Assembly: GCA_900556245.1 (NCBI GenBank) | Contig: USOC01000042.1 | Location: 1-7,748 of the forward strand | Length of the DNA stretch: 7,748 nucleotides | Origin: an uncultured Prevotellaceae bacterium | GTDB lineage: Bacteria; Bacteroidota; Bacteroidia; Bacteroidales; Muribaculaceae | Reading direction: 5' to 3' | In this document: piece by piece, positions 1-6,223 of the stretch | Layout: each line of letters starts with the position of its first letter | Numbering within the stretch: position 1 is the first letter of the stretch | The notes under the pieces: generated by a model | The model's input: the letters and a program-made list of their open reading frames with translations, nothing else | Database searches by the model: none | What the model was told of the DNA's origin: nothing | Program-made: the position numbers and the translations under genes

Positions 1-215
1 TGATTCAGGTAACTTATTTTAAGATGAGCGGTGGAAAACGTATCTTCCGGATGGCGCCGATTCATCATCATTTTCAGAAGGACGGGCGAACGGCGGAAGG
101 CGTCGTATGGAATCATCCGGTAAATCCTGTTCCTGAATCGAAAATTACTGTCCGGTTCTGGATTATCGGAATCTTTTTGGCTATATTGACATTTATCACA
201 TTAAAACTAAGATAA
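1..215 (+). CDS. mraY: Phospho-N-acetylmuramoyl-pentapeptide transferase MraY, 3' end only
   Basis: MraY is an integral membrane enzyme that transfers phospho-MurNAc-pentapeptide from UDP to undecaprenyl phosphate, giving lipid I. Only the C-terminal 70 or so residues are here. The frame is open from base 3, and the ATG at 24 is an internal methionine, not the start. Visible marks are [19 protein letters not shown], matching the conserved [20 protein letters not shown] block with its catalytic-site histidine triad (bases 63-71), and then [21 protein letters not shown], the last membrane helix and typical MraY ending. Between the two lie about 14 more residues than in the E. coli protein, including [12 protein letters not shown] believe similar inserts occur in other Bacteroidales. 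The TAA stop at 213-215 shares its last A with the murD ATG, which points to translational coupling. Family assignment is secure. Confidence 0.96.
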   Translation, partial: IQVTYFKMSGGKRIFRMAPIHHHFQKDGRTAEGVVWNHPVNPVPESKITVRFWIIGIFLAILTFITLKLR

Positions 216-1561
216 TGACTCGAAGAATTGCAGTGCTTGGCGGCGGGGAGAGTGGCGTTGGAGCCGCAGTGCTCGCCAAGGTGGAGAATATGGAAGTATG
301 GTTGTCTGATTCAGGAGCCATTGCCGACCGCTACAAAGCCCGTCTCAATGAATATGGCATCGAGTGGGAGGAAGGCGGCCATACGGAAGAAAAAATTCTT
401 TCTGCCGATGAAGTCGTGAAGAGCCCCGGAATACCCGATACGGCTCCGATTGTCAAAAAAATAAAATCAAAAAACATTCCGGTTATTTCGGAAATAGAAT
501 TTGCCGGACGTTATACGGATGCCAAAATGGTGTGTATCACAGGTAGTAACGGAAAGACAACGACTACGATGCTGACCTATCACATCCTCAAGGATGCCGG
601 ACTCAACGTCGGTCTTGCCGGTAATGTCGGCGCAAGTCTTGCTTTTCAAGTGGCTACCACGAAGCACGATGTCTATGTTATAGAGTTGAGCAGCTTCCAG
701 TTGGACAATATGTATGACTTTAAGGCCAATATTGCTGTGATTCTCAATATCACGCCTGACCATCTCGACCGCTATGACCATAAGATGCAGAACTATGTCA
801 ACGCAAAGTTCCGCATTCTCCAAAACCAGACTAAAGACGACTCTTTTATCTTTTGGGAGGACGACCCTGTCATTGCCGAGCAGCTTCGGCATATCAAGGT
901 CGAAGCTCAGATGCTGCCCTTCTCTGAAGAGCCGGAGGAAGGGGCTTGCGCTTTTCAGGACGGAAACGTGCTGAAATTCGCTCCTGCCGGACATAACGGT
1001 TTTGAAATGCCGGTCGACGAGCTGGCGTTGCCGGGACTGCACAACCTGTATAATTCGATGGCTGCCGGACTTTCGGCATCGTTGCTTGATATTCGAAAAG
1101 AGGTTATCCGTCGCGCACTGTCCGATTTTGAGGCGGTAGAGCATCGTCTGGAATATGTCGATACCATCGGCGGTGTGCGTTACATCAATGATTCAAAGGC
1201 CACAAACGTCAATTCCTGCTGGTATGCTCTTGAAAGCGTCAACACGCCGGTGGTGCTGATTCTCGGAGGTAAGGATAAGGGTAACGATTATTCGGAAATA
1301 GAGAAATTTGTCGCTGACAAGGTGACGGCTATCGTCTGCATGGGAAAAGACAATGAGAAAATCAAGTCGTTTTTTGCAGGGAAAGTGCCGGTGATTTCCG
1401 ACACTCATTCCGTTGGTGATGCGGTCAGAGAATGTGCGCGTTTGGCAAAACCCGGCGATACGGTGCTTTTGTCGCCTTGTTGCGCGAGCTTCGACTTGTT
1501 TAAAAGCTATGAAGACCGTGGCCGTCAATTTAAGGATGAGGCGAAAAAACTGAAACAATAG
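215..1561 (+). CDS. murD: UDP-N-acetylmuramoyl-L-alanine--D-glutamate ligase MurD
   Basis: MurD is the cytoplasmic, ATP-dependent ligase that adds D-glutamate to UDP-MurNAc-L-Ala. The 448-residue product is close to the usual length (438 in E. coli). Domain 1 (about 1-100) opens with a Rossmann-like glycine loop, VLGGGESGVGAA (residues 7-18). The central ATPase domain has the P-loop GSNGKTTTT (110-118), ELSSFQL (157-163) and TPDHLDRY (180-187). NAKFRI (196-201) contains Lys198, the position of the carbamylated lysine in E. coli MurD. The C-terminal domain has NDSKATN (325-331), LGGKDKGNDY (350-359) and LLSPCCASFDLF (418-429), all typical of MurD rather than MurC, MurE or MurF. The start overlaps the mraY stop (TAATG) with an A-rich leader and no clear ribosome site. 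A 10-base gap separates it from ftsW. No key motif is missing. Confidence 0.97.
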   Translation: MTRRIAVLGGGESGVGAAVLAKVENMEVWLSDSGAIADRYKARLNEYGIEWEEGGHTEEKILSADEVVKSPGIPDTAPIVKKIKSKNIPVISEIEFAGRYTDAKMVCITGSNGKTTTTMLTYHILKDAGLNVGLAGNVGASLAFQVATTKHDVYVIELSSFQLDNMYDFKANIAVILNITPDHLDRYDHKMQNYVNAKFRILQNQTKDDSFIFWEDDPVIAEQLRHIKVEAQMLPFSEEPEEGACAFQDGNVLKFAPAGHNGFEMPVDELALPGLHNLYNSMAAGLSASLLDIRKEVIRRALSDFEAVEHRLEYVDTIGGVRYINDSKATNVNSCWYALESVNTPVVLILGGKDKGNDYSEIEKFVADKVTAIVCMGKDNEKIKSFFAGKVPVISDTHSVGDAVRECARLAKPGDTVLLSPCCASFDLFKSYEDRGRQFKDEAKKLKQ

Positions 1562-1563
1562 AA

Positions 1564-1567
1564 GAGG
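1564..1567 (+). promoter_or_regulatory. Possible weak ribosome binding site of ftsW
   Basis: GAGG sits four bases before the ftsW ATG, in the 10-base gap after the murD stop. It is the most Shine-Dalgarno-like stretch before any start in this window; most other starts have A-rich leaders, as is common in Bacteroidetes, where such sites contribute little. The match is short and could be chance. Confidence 0.3.
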
Positions 1568-1571
1568 CACT

Positions 1572-2867
1572 ATGACGGCAACGGAGATTTCGGAGAAAAA
1601 GAAGCAAAAGCCCGACTCCTACATTTTGGGGGTTTACGTGACGCTGTGTCTGGTCTCGATTGTGGAGTCGTATTCCGCATCGAGCCGTGAGATAGTGATG
1701 GCAGGAAGCATTTATATGCCAATGATCAAGCATGTGGGACTGTTGGTCGTCGGGACGGTCATTATGATGATAGTCTCCAGAATGAATTATATTCGGCTGC
1801 TTGTCCCGTCGTTGCTGTTCACTCTTTTCACGGTGGGGTCGATGGTGTTTGCGATGGTATTCGGCGAGGTTGTCAACGGAGCGCAGCGCGCCATCCCTTT
1901 TTTCGGGTTTTCTCTTCAGCCGGCGGAATTGGCTAAAATAGCCATTGTCATGATGCTATCGTTTCTATTGGCACGATTCATAGATAAGAAAGAAGGAGTT
2001 GTACGCAATAATGGGCTGGTACTGTGTGTTTTTGTGGTAACTGCTTTCGGAGGTCTGCTCCTGTTGCAGGGAATGACCAATACGATTCTGTTCATGTGCA
2101 TCAGTTTTGCCCTGCTCATTATCGGGGGAACGAAAGGAAAAAAATTGATGAACGTCATAGCCGTATATCTTGTCGTAGGCGTGGTGTTTATGGGCGTTAA
2201 AGGCCTTATCGAGAAAAGTTCTCTGGAGGATTTGGACAAAGAGGCGGTTGAGACTGCCGGCCAAAGCGATTCGAGGCTGCGCGACGAAACATGGTCGGGG
2301 CGAATCGACCGTTATCTTGACAGATGGTTTGGCCCGCCCGCCTATACACTGCCGATTACAGCCGATAATGAACAGGAGATGTATTCCTATATGGCACAAG
2401 GCAACGGCGGATGGATTGGACAAATGCCCGGAGGCTCACGCGAGACGAGCCGTCTGCCTCTTGCGTTTTCCGACTATGTGTTTTCCATTGTCGTGGAAGA
2501 CCTTGGCTTTGTCGGAGGTTTTTTTATGATAGCTCTTTATTTCAGTTTGCTGATTAGGGCTGGAAACATTGCCCGGAAATGTGTCAGGGCCTACCCTGCA
2601 TTTTTGGTGATGGGAATGGCTTTGATGGTTGTGCTGCAGGCTTTTTTCCATATGGCCATCACTACGGGAGTCTTTCCTGTATCGGGTCAGCCTTTGCCTT
2701 TGATTTCCAAGGGAGGTACTTCGATATTGGTGACTTGTATGGCTTTCGGTGTGATGCTTAGCGTCAGTCGGACGGCAACGACAAAAGCCAATGTGGCAAA
2801 GGATATCCGTCAGGAGAAAGAGGCGTTGCCCGAGCAGATGCGGGCCGCCAATCCGACGGGTGAATAA
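1572..2867 (+). CDS. ftsW: Septal peptidoglycan glycosyltransferase FtsW (SEDS family)
   Basis: FtsW is a polytopic SEDS protein that polymerises lipid II into septal glycan together with its partner transpeptidase (FtsI/PBP3). The 431-residue product has about ten hydrophobic segments, a cytoplasmic-type charged N-terminus (EKKKQK) and a hydrophilic C-terminal tail after residue 400. Family motifs are FSLQPAELAK (113-122), SGRIDRYLDRW (242-252), YSYMAQGNGGWIG (271-283), LPLAFSDYVF (295-304), where Asp301 matches the essential periplasmic Asp of the SEDS family, and TTGVFPVSGQPLPLISKGGTS (364-384). Departures are QGMTNT (166-171) where many FtsW proteins have QPDLGT, and SKGG where SYGG is usual. 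FtsW is preferred over RodA because of the position between murD and murG. The ATG at 1572 has a modest GAGG four bases upstream (1564-1567). The next gene, murG, follows after 20 bases. Confidence 0.95.
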   Translation: MTATEISEKKKQKPDSYILGVYVTLCLVSIVESYSASSREIVMAGSIYMPMIKHVGLLVVGTVIMMIVSRMNYIRLLVPSLLFTLFTVGSMVFAMVFGEVVNGAQRAIPFFGFSLQPAELAKIAIVMMLSFLLARFIDKKEGVVRNNGLVLCVFVVTAFGGLLLLQGMTNTILFMCISFALLIIGGTKGKKLMNVIAVYLVVGVVFMGVKGLIEKSSLEDLDKEAVETAGQSDSRLRDETWSGRIDRYLDRWFGPPAYTLPITADNEQEMYSYMAQGNGGWIGQMPGGSRETSRLPLAFSDYVFSIVVEDLGFVGGFFMIALYFSLLIRAGNIARKCVRAYPAFLVMGMALMVVLQAFFHMAITTGVFPVSGQPLPLISKGGTSILVTCMAFGVMLSVSRTATTKANVAKDIRQEKEALPEQMRAANPTGE

Positions 2868-2887
2868 ATAGAAAAATTCAGACGAAT

Positions 2888-4033
2888 ATGAACAAGACAG
2901 AGGAAGAATTGAGGGTTTTGGTCAGTGGCGGTGGAACCGGAGGACATATTTTCCCCGCTTTGTCAATCGCCAACGGAGTGAAAGAGCGTTTCCCTGATGC
3001 GGAAATCCTTTTTGTCGGTGCGGAAAACCGTATGGAGATGGAAAAAGTGCCGGCAGCCGGCTACCAGATTATCGGTCTGCCTGTCAGCGGTTTCGACAGA
3101 AAAAATCTGTTGCGCAACGTGAAGGTGCTTTTCCGTTTATATAAAAGTATGCGTAAGGCGCGTGGTGTGCTCGATACGTTTCGTCCGCAAGTGGTGGTCG
3201 GTGTTGGGGGTTACGCCAGTGGTCCGATGCTGAAGGCTGCTCAGAAGCGCGGCATTCCTACGCTCATCCAGGAGCAAAACTCCTATGCCGGAGTGACCAA
3301 CAAGCTTTTGGCTGAGAAGGCCGATGTGATTTGTGTGGCATACGGAGGTATGGGGCGATTTTTTCCTGCCGAAAAGTTACATCTGACGGGTAACCCCGTG
3401 CGCCAGAATATTCTCCAATGCCGGCTGACGCCGCAAGAGGCCCGTGAGAAATTCGGACTTGCTCCTCAGAGGCGCACCGTGCTCGTGGTCGGAGGAAGTC
3501 TTGGCGCCCGTACTGTCAATCAATGTATGGAAGCTGCAATGGCTCAGATTAAGGATTCTGATGTGCAATTCATCTGGCAGACCGGAAAGCTTTACGACGG
3601 CCGGGCTAAAGAGGTCATAGCCGAGGCGCAGCCCTGCAATGTCGTTCAAATGGCCTTTGTCAGCAATATGGACGAAGCCTATCGTGCGGCCGATTTAGTC
3701 GTTTCGCGTGCGGGAGCCAGCTCAATTTCCGAACTCCAATTGCTTGGCAAGGCGTCTGTGCTAGTGCCGTCGCCGAATGTGGCGGAAGACCATCAGACAA
3801 AAAACGCCATGGCGCTTGTCGAGAGAGGTGCGGCGGTGATGGTGTCGGATGCAGAGGCTCCCGAAAAGTTGCTTGCCACGGTATTGCCGTTGGCCGCTGA
3901 TGACGGCCGCCTGCGTGAATTGTCGGAAAACATATCGAAAATGGCCTTGCCCAATGCTGTCGACGAGATTGTTGACTGGGTGCTTGCTTTGGCCGGAAAA
4001 ATCGAAAAAAGAAATGAAACAAAAAGAATATAA
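2888..4033 (+). CDS. murG: UDP-GlcNAc:lipid I N-acetylglucosaminyltransferase MurG
   Basis: MurG is a peripheral membrane GT-B glycosyltransferase (family GT28) that adds GlcNAc to lipid I on the inner face of the membrane to form lipid II. The product has 381 residues, slightly longer than E. coli MurG (355). The N-terminal domain holds the first glycine loop, SGGGTGGHIFPALSIA (13-28), the GVGGYASGP motif (105-113) and LIQEQNSYAGVTNKLLA (126-142). GNPVR (168-172) marks the domain link. The C-terminal domain has the second glycine loop, VVGGSLGART (200-209), IWQTGK (229-234), and the UDP-GlcNAc pocket SRAGASSISEL (273-283) with the conserved Glu282, then VPSPNVAEDHQTKNA (293-307). The gene starts 20 bases after ftsW and its last 20 bases overlap murC. 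All expected motifs are intact. Confidence 0.97.
   Translation: MNKTEEELRVLVSGGGTGGHIFPALSIANGVKERFPDAEILFVGAENRMEMEKVPAAGYQIIGLPVSGFDRKNLLRNVKVLFRLYKSMRKARGVLDTFRPQVVVGVGGYASGPMLKAAQKRGIPTLIQEQNSYAGVTNKLLAEKADVICVAYGGMGRFFPAEKLHLTGNPVRQNILQCRLTPQEAREKFGLAPQRRTVLVVGGSLGARTVNQCMEAAMAQIKDSDVQFIWQTGKLYDGRAKEVIAEAQPCNVVQMAFVSNMDEAYRAADLVVSRAGASSISELQLLGKASVLVPSPNVAEDHQTKNAMALVERGAAVMVSDAEAPEKLLATVLPLAADDGRLRELSENISKMALPNAVDEIVDWVLALAGKIEKRNETKRI
4014..4033 (+). other. murG/murC coding overlap
   Basis: The last 20 bases of murG, including its TAA at 4031-4033, are also the first codons of murC in the +1 frame. The leader just upstream (about 3997-4013) is A-rich with no strong Shine-Dalgarno site. 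A ribosome finishing murG would end 17 bases beyond the murC ATG, so coupling would need reinitiation by backtracking or independent entry at the A-rich leader. The overlap is seen directly; its effect on translation is inferred. Confidence 0.85.
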
Positions 4034-5399
4034 GAATATTTATTTTGTAGGTGCCGGTGGTATTGGAATGGCGGCACTTGTCAGATACTATCTCTTGAAA
4101 GGCTGTCGCGTGGCGGGGTATGACCGTACCCCTACGGCTCTGACTGAACAACTCGCCAAGGAGGGTGCGGAAATCGTGTATGATGAATCCGTCAGCCTTA
4201 TTCCCGATTTTTGTCGTGACCAAAACACTACTTTGGTAGTCTATACGCCGGCTGTTCCGGCGACACATGCCGGACTTGCCTATTTTCGTGACAACGGATT
4301 TGACATCATGAAGCGCGCACAGGTGCTCGGACTGCTTACGCATGACTCCAAGGGGCTGTGTTTTTCCGGAACTCACGGAAAGACTACCACGTCCAGTATG
4401 GCAGCCCATATCCTTCACTGTTCTTCGATTGGATGCAATGCTTTTCTGGGAGGAATATTGCGTAATTACGACAGCAATTTCCTGTATAGCGCATCCAGCC
4501 CCTATACGGTTATTGAAGCCGATGAGTTTGACCGTTCGTTCCATTGGCTCAACCCGTATATTGCCGTTGTGACGGCTACAGACCCCGATCATCTTGATAT
4601 CTATGGAACGGAAGCGGCCTATCTGGAGAGCTTTGCGCATTTCACAGAGCTTGTGCGTCCCGGCGGAACGCTGATTTGCCACACCGGGCTGAAATTGCGT
4701 CCGCGTCCGCAGCAGGGCGTAACGGTCTATTCCTATTCCCGCGACGAGGGAGACTTCCATGCGGAGAATGTCAGAAAAGCCGACGGAGAAATCATTTTCG
4801 ATTTTGTGGCGCCAGACGGCGTAGTCCGCGATGTGAAGCTCGGTGTGCCGGTCGACATCAATATTGAAAATGCGGTGGCGGCGATGGCAGTCTGTCGACT
4901 GGCGGGAGTGACTGATGGGGTGCTTCGTTCTGCTGTCGGCTCGTTTCTCGGACCGAAGCGCCGCTTCGAGTTTTGGCTGAAAGAGCCGGGTGCTGGCGGA
5001 CGTGTCGTCATCGATGACTATGCCCACCATCCCGATGAGTTGGAGGCCAGCATACGCTCAGTGAAGGATTTGTATCCCGGACGTCGGCTGACAGTTGTGT
5101 TCCAACCTCATCTGTATACGCGAACTCGCGATTTTGCAGCTCAATTTGCAAAAGCTTTGTCGCATGCAGATTCCGTTGTTTTGCTCGATATCTATCCGGC
5201 TCGTGAGCTTCCGATTCCCGGAGTTACTTCTGAAATCATATTCAAAGATATAAAATGCGCCGACAAAGCACTTTGCACGAAAGAAGAGTTGGCAGACACA
5301 ATAAAAAAACGTAACTTTGAAATATTATTGACAGTTGGTGCAGGAGATGTGTGCAACTACCTGCCGCAAATCTGTAAAGAATTGAGAGAGAAGTGTTGA
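4014..5399 (+). CDS. murC: UDP-N-acetylmuramate--L-alanine ligase MurC
   Basis: MurC adds L-alanine to UDP-MurNAc, the first peptide step of the precursor, using ATP in the cytoplasm. The frame is open from 3849, but the ATG at 4014 is chosen because the protein homology begins there: MKQKEYKNIYFVGAGGIGMAA is the typical MurC N-terminus, while the 55 codons before it lie inside murG and resemble nothing. This gives 461 residues, normal for the family. Motifs in order are the glycine loop VGAGGIGM (12-19), P-loop SGTHGKTTTSS (118-128), EADEFDRSF (168-176), TDPDHLDIY (189-197), NIENAVAA (283-290), DDYAHHPDE (334-342), FQPHLYTRT (363-371), DIYPARE (392-398) and VGAGD (441-445). The recycling ligase Mpl is the nearest alternative, but the motif spellings and the dcw position favour MurC. 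It overlaps murG by 20 bases and ftsQ by 7. Confidence 0.96.
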   Translation: MKQKEYKNIYFVGAGGIGMAALVRYYLLKGCRVAGYDRTPTALTEQLAKEGAEIVYDESVSLIPDFCRDQNTTLVVYTPAVPATHAGLAYFRDNGFDIMKRAQVLGLLTHDSKGLCFSGTHGKTTTSSMAAHILHCSSIGCNAFLGGILRNYDSNFLYSASSPYTVIEADEFDRSFHWLNPYIAVVTATDPDHLDIYGTEAAYLESFAHFTELVRPGGTLICHTGLKLRPRPQQGVTVYSYSRDEGDFHAENVRKADGEIIFDFVAPDGVVRDVKLGVPVDINIENAVAAMAVCRLAGVTDGVLRSAVGSFLGPKRRFEFWLKEPGAGGRVVIDDYAHHPDELEASIRSVKDLYPGRRLTVVFQPHLYTRTRDFAAQFAKALSHADSVVLLDIYPARELPIPGVTSEIIFKDIKCADKALCTKEELADTIKKRNFEILLTVGAGDVCNYLPQICKELREKC

Positions 5400-6202
5400 A
5401 AAAAGTGCTTTTCTACATAATGACGGTTTTGGCTTCGGCTTATGTCGTTGCATCGTTTTTTTGGACCGGCGAAGTCGGAGCGAAAGAGCGTTGTGTCGGT
5501 GTGTCGTTGAATGTCAATGATGAAGGCGACACGCTGAAGTTCGTCACGCCTCAATTTCTCCAGTCGGAAATGAAACGGATGGGATTCAATCTGACGGGCA
5601 GGCCGTTGTCGGAAATTCGCACGAAAACCGTTGAAGAACGTTTCAACAAACAGTATTACGTGGAACATGTGGAGTGTTTCAAATGCAGCGACCACACAGT
5701 ACGGCTCGAAGTGTGGCCGGTGAAGCCGGTTATGCGCGTTTTTGACAGTTCCGGGTCATACTACATCAATCGAGAAGGGAAGCGAGTGCCTTCGATGCCG
5801 GAAATCTTTGTAGACGTTCCGGTCGTGAAAGGTAATTTCAGCGGGCAATTTCCGCCCCAGCGCTTGTTGCCTTTGATTGACCGGCTGACGACCAACGAAT
5901 GTTTGCGTCATTTGGTATCGTCGGTAGAAGTGGCTGATTCCTCCAATGTGTTTATCGTGCCGAATATTGCAGGGCATGTCATCAATTTGGGGACTCTCGG
6001 CAATCTTGACGCTAAAATTGCGAAACTTATGCGCATGTACAGAGAGGTTTTGCCGGTCAAAGGCTGGCTCATCTATGATACAATCAATCTGAAGTGGAAC
6101 AATCAAGTTGTGGCGACCAAACGCAACGCTACATCGCGACTTTGGATTCAAGACGAGAACATCGGACACGAAGAAGAGCCCGAACCAATCAACCAGAATT
6201 AG
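5393..6202 (+). CDS. ftsQ: Cell division protein FtsQ/DivIB, Bacteroidetes type
   Basis: FtsQ is a bitopic membrane protein that links early and late divisome parts, in E. coli by binding FtsB and FtsL. The 269-residue product has a short basic N-terminus, one membrane helix (about 5-24) and an exported domain. Residues 34-110 look like a diverged POTRA domain: a strand (VGVSLNVND), FVTPQFLQSEMKRMGFNLTG, then VEERFNKQYYVEHVECF and VRLEVWPVKPVMRVF, the usual '..V..v.V.wrrP.a.v' type of strand. A beta domain follows (YYINREGKRVP, VPVVKG, VFIVPNIAGHVINLG, WNNQVVATKR). The tail, residues 246-269, is acidic and probably unstructured. The start is GTG at 5393 or TTG at 5396. No ATG fits, because the next one (Met10, base 5420) would cut the membrane helix. 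The gene overlaps murC by 7 bases. The call rests on topology, the Bacteroidetes FtsQ pattern and position, as this family is weakly conserved. Confidence 0.88.
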   Translation: MLKKVLFYIMTVLASAYVVASFFWTGEVGAKERCVGVSLNVNDEGDTLKFVTPQFLQSEMKRMGFNLTGRPLSEIRTKTVEERFNKQYYVEHVECFKCSDHTVRLEVWPVKPVMRVFDSSGSYYINREGKRVPSMPEIFVDVPVVKGNFSGQFPPQRLLPLIDRLTTNECLRHLVSSVEVADSSNVFIVPNIAGHVINLGTLGNLDAKIAKLMRMYREVLPVKGWLIYDTINLKWNNQVVATKRNATSRLWIQDENIGHEEEPEPINQN

Positions 6203-6223
6203 AACCCGATATTAACTAACGAG

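Noticed and set aside
455..474. A7 and A6 runs in murD that could be a slippage site
   Set aside because: The codons read as an ordinary Lys-rich stretch before the conserved VISEIEFA segment. The frame stays intact across it, and no alternative product or downstream structure is apparent.
845..856. TATCTTTT, resembling the Bacteroides -7 promoter element TAnnTTTG
   Set aside because: It has a mismatch, lies inside conserved murD coding sequence, and I saw no convincing paired -33 TTTG element placed to drive a downstream gene.
467..1144. - strand open frame of 225 codons opposite murD
   Set aside because: Fully antisense to conserved MurD motifs, no family resemblance, no leader or neighbour on that strand.
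2868..2887. The 20-base gap between ftsW and murG as a promoter or terminator
   Set aside because: Too short for either, with no inverted repeat or T-run; it reads as a simple A-rich translation leader.
3849..4013. Upstream extension of the murC frame, possibly a MurG-MurC fusion through frameshifting
   Set aside because: The murC frame is +1 relative to murG, so a slip of -1 on the A-rich run would not reach it. The 55 extra residues match nothing, and both proteins are complete as separate products.
3660..5030. Long open frame of 456 codons on the - strand, opposite murG and murC
   Set aside because: It lies entirely opposite two well-conserved genes, has no recognisable domain, and its translation looks like antisense low-complexity (Phe-rich run opposite the A-rich murG/murC junction). 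It is best explained as a shadow of murC codon bias.
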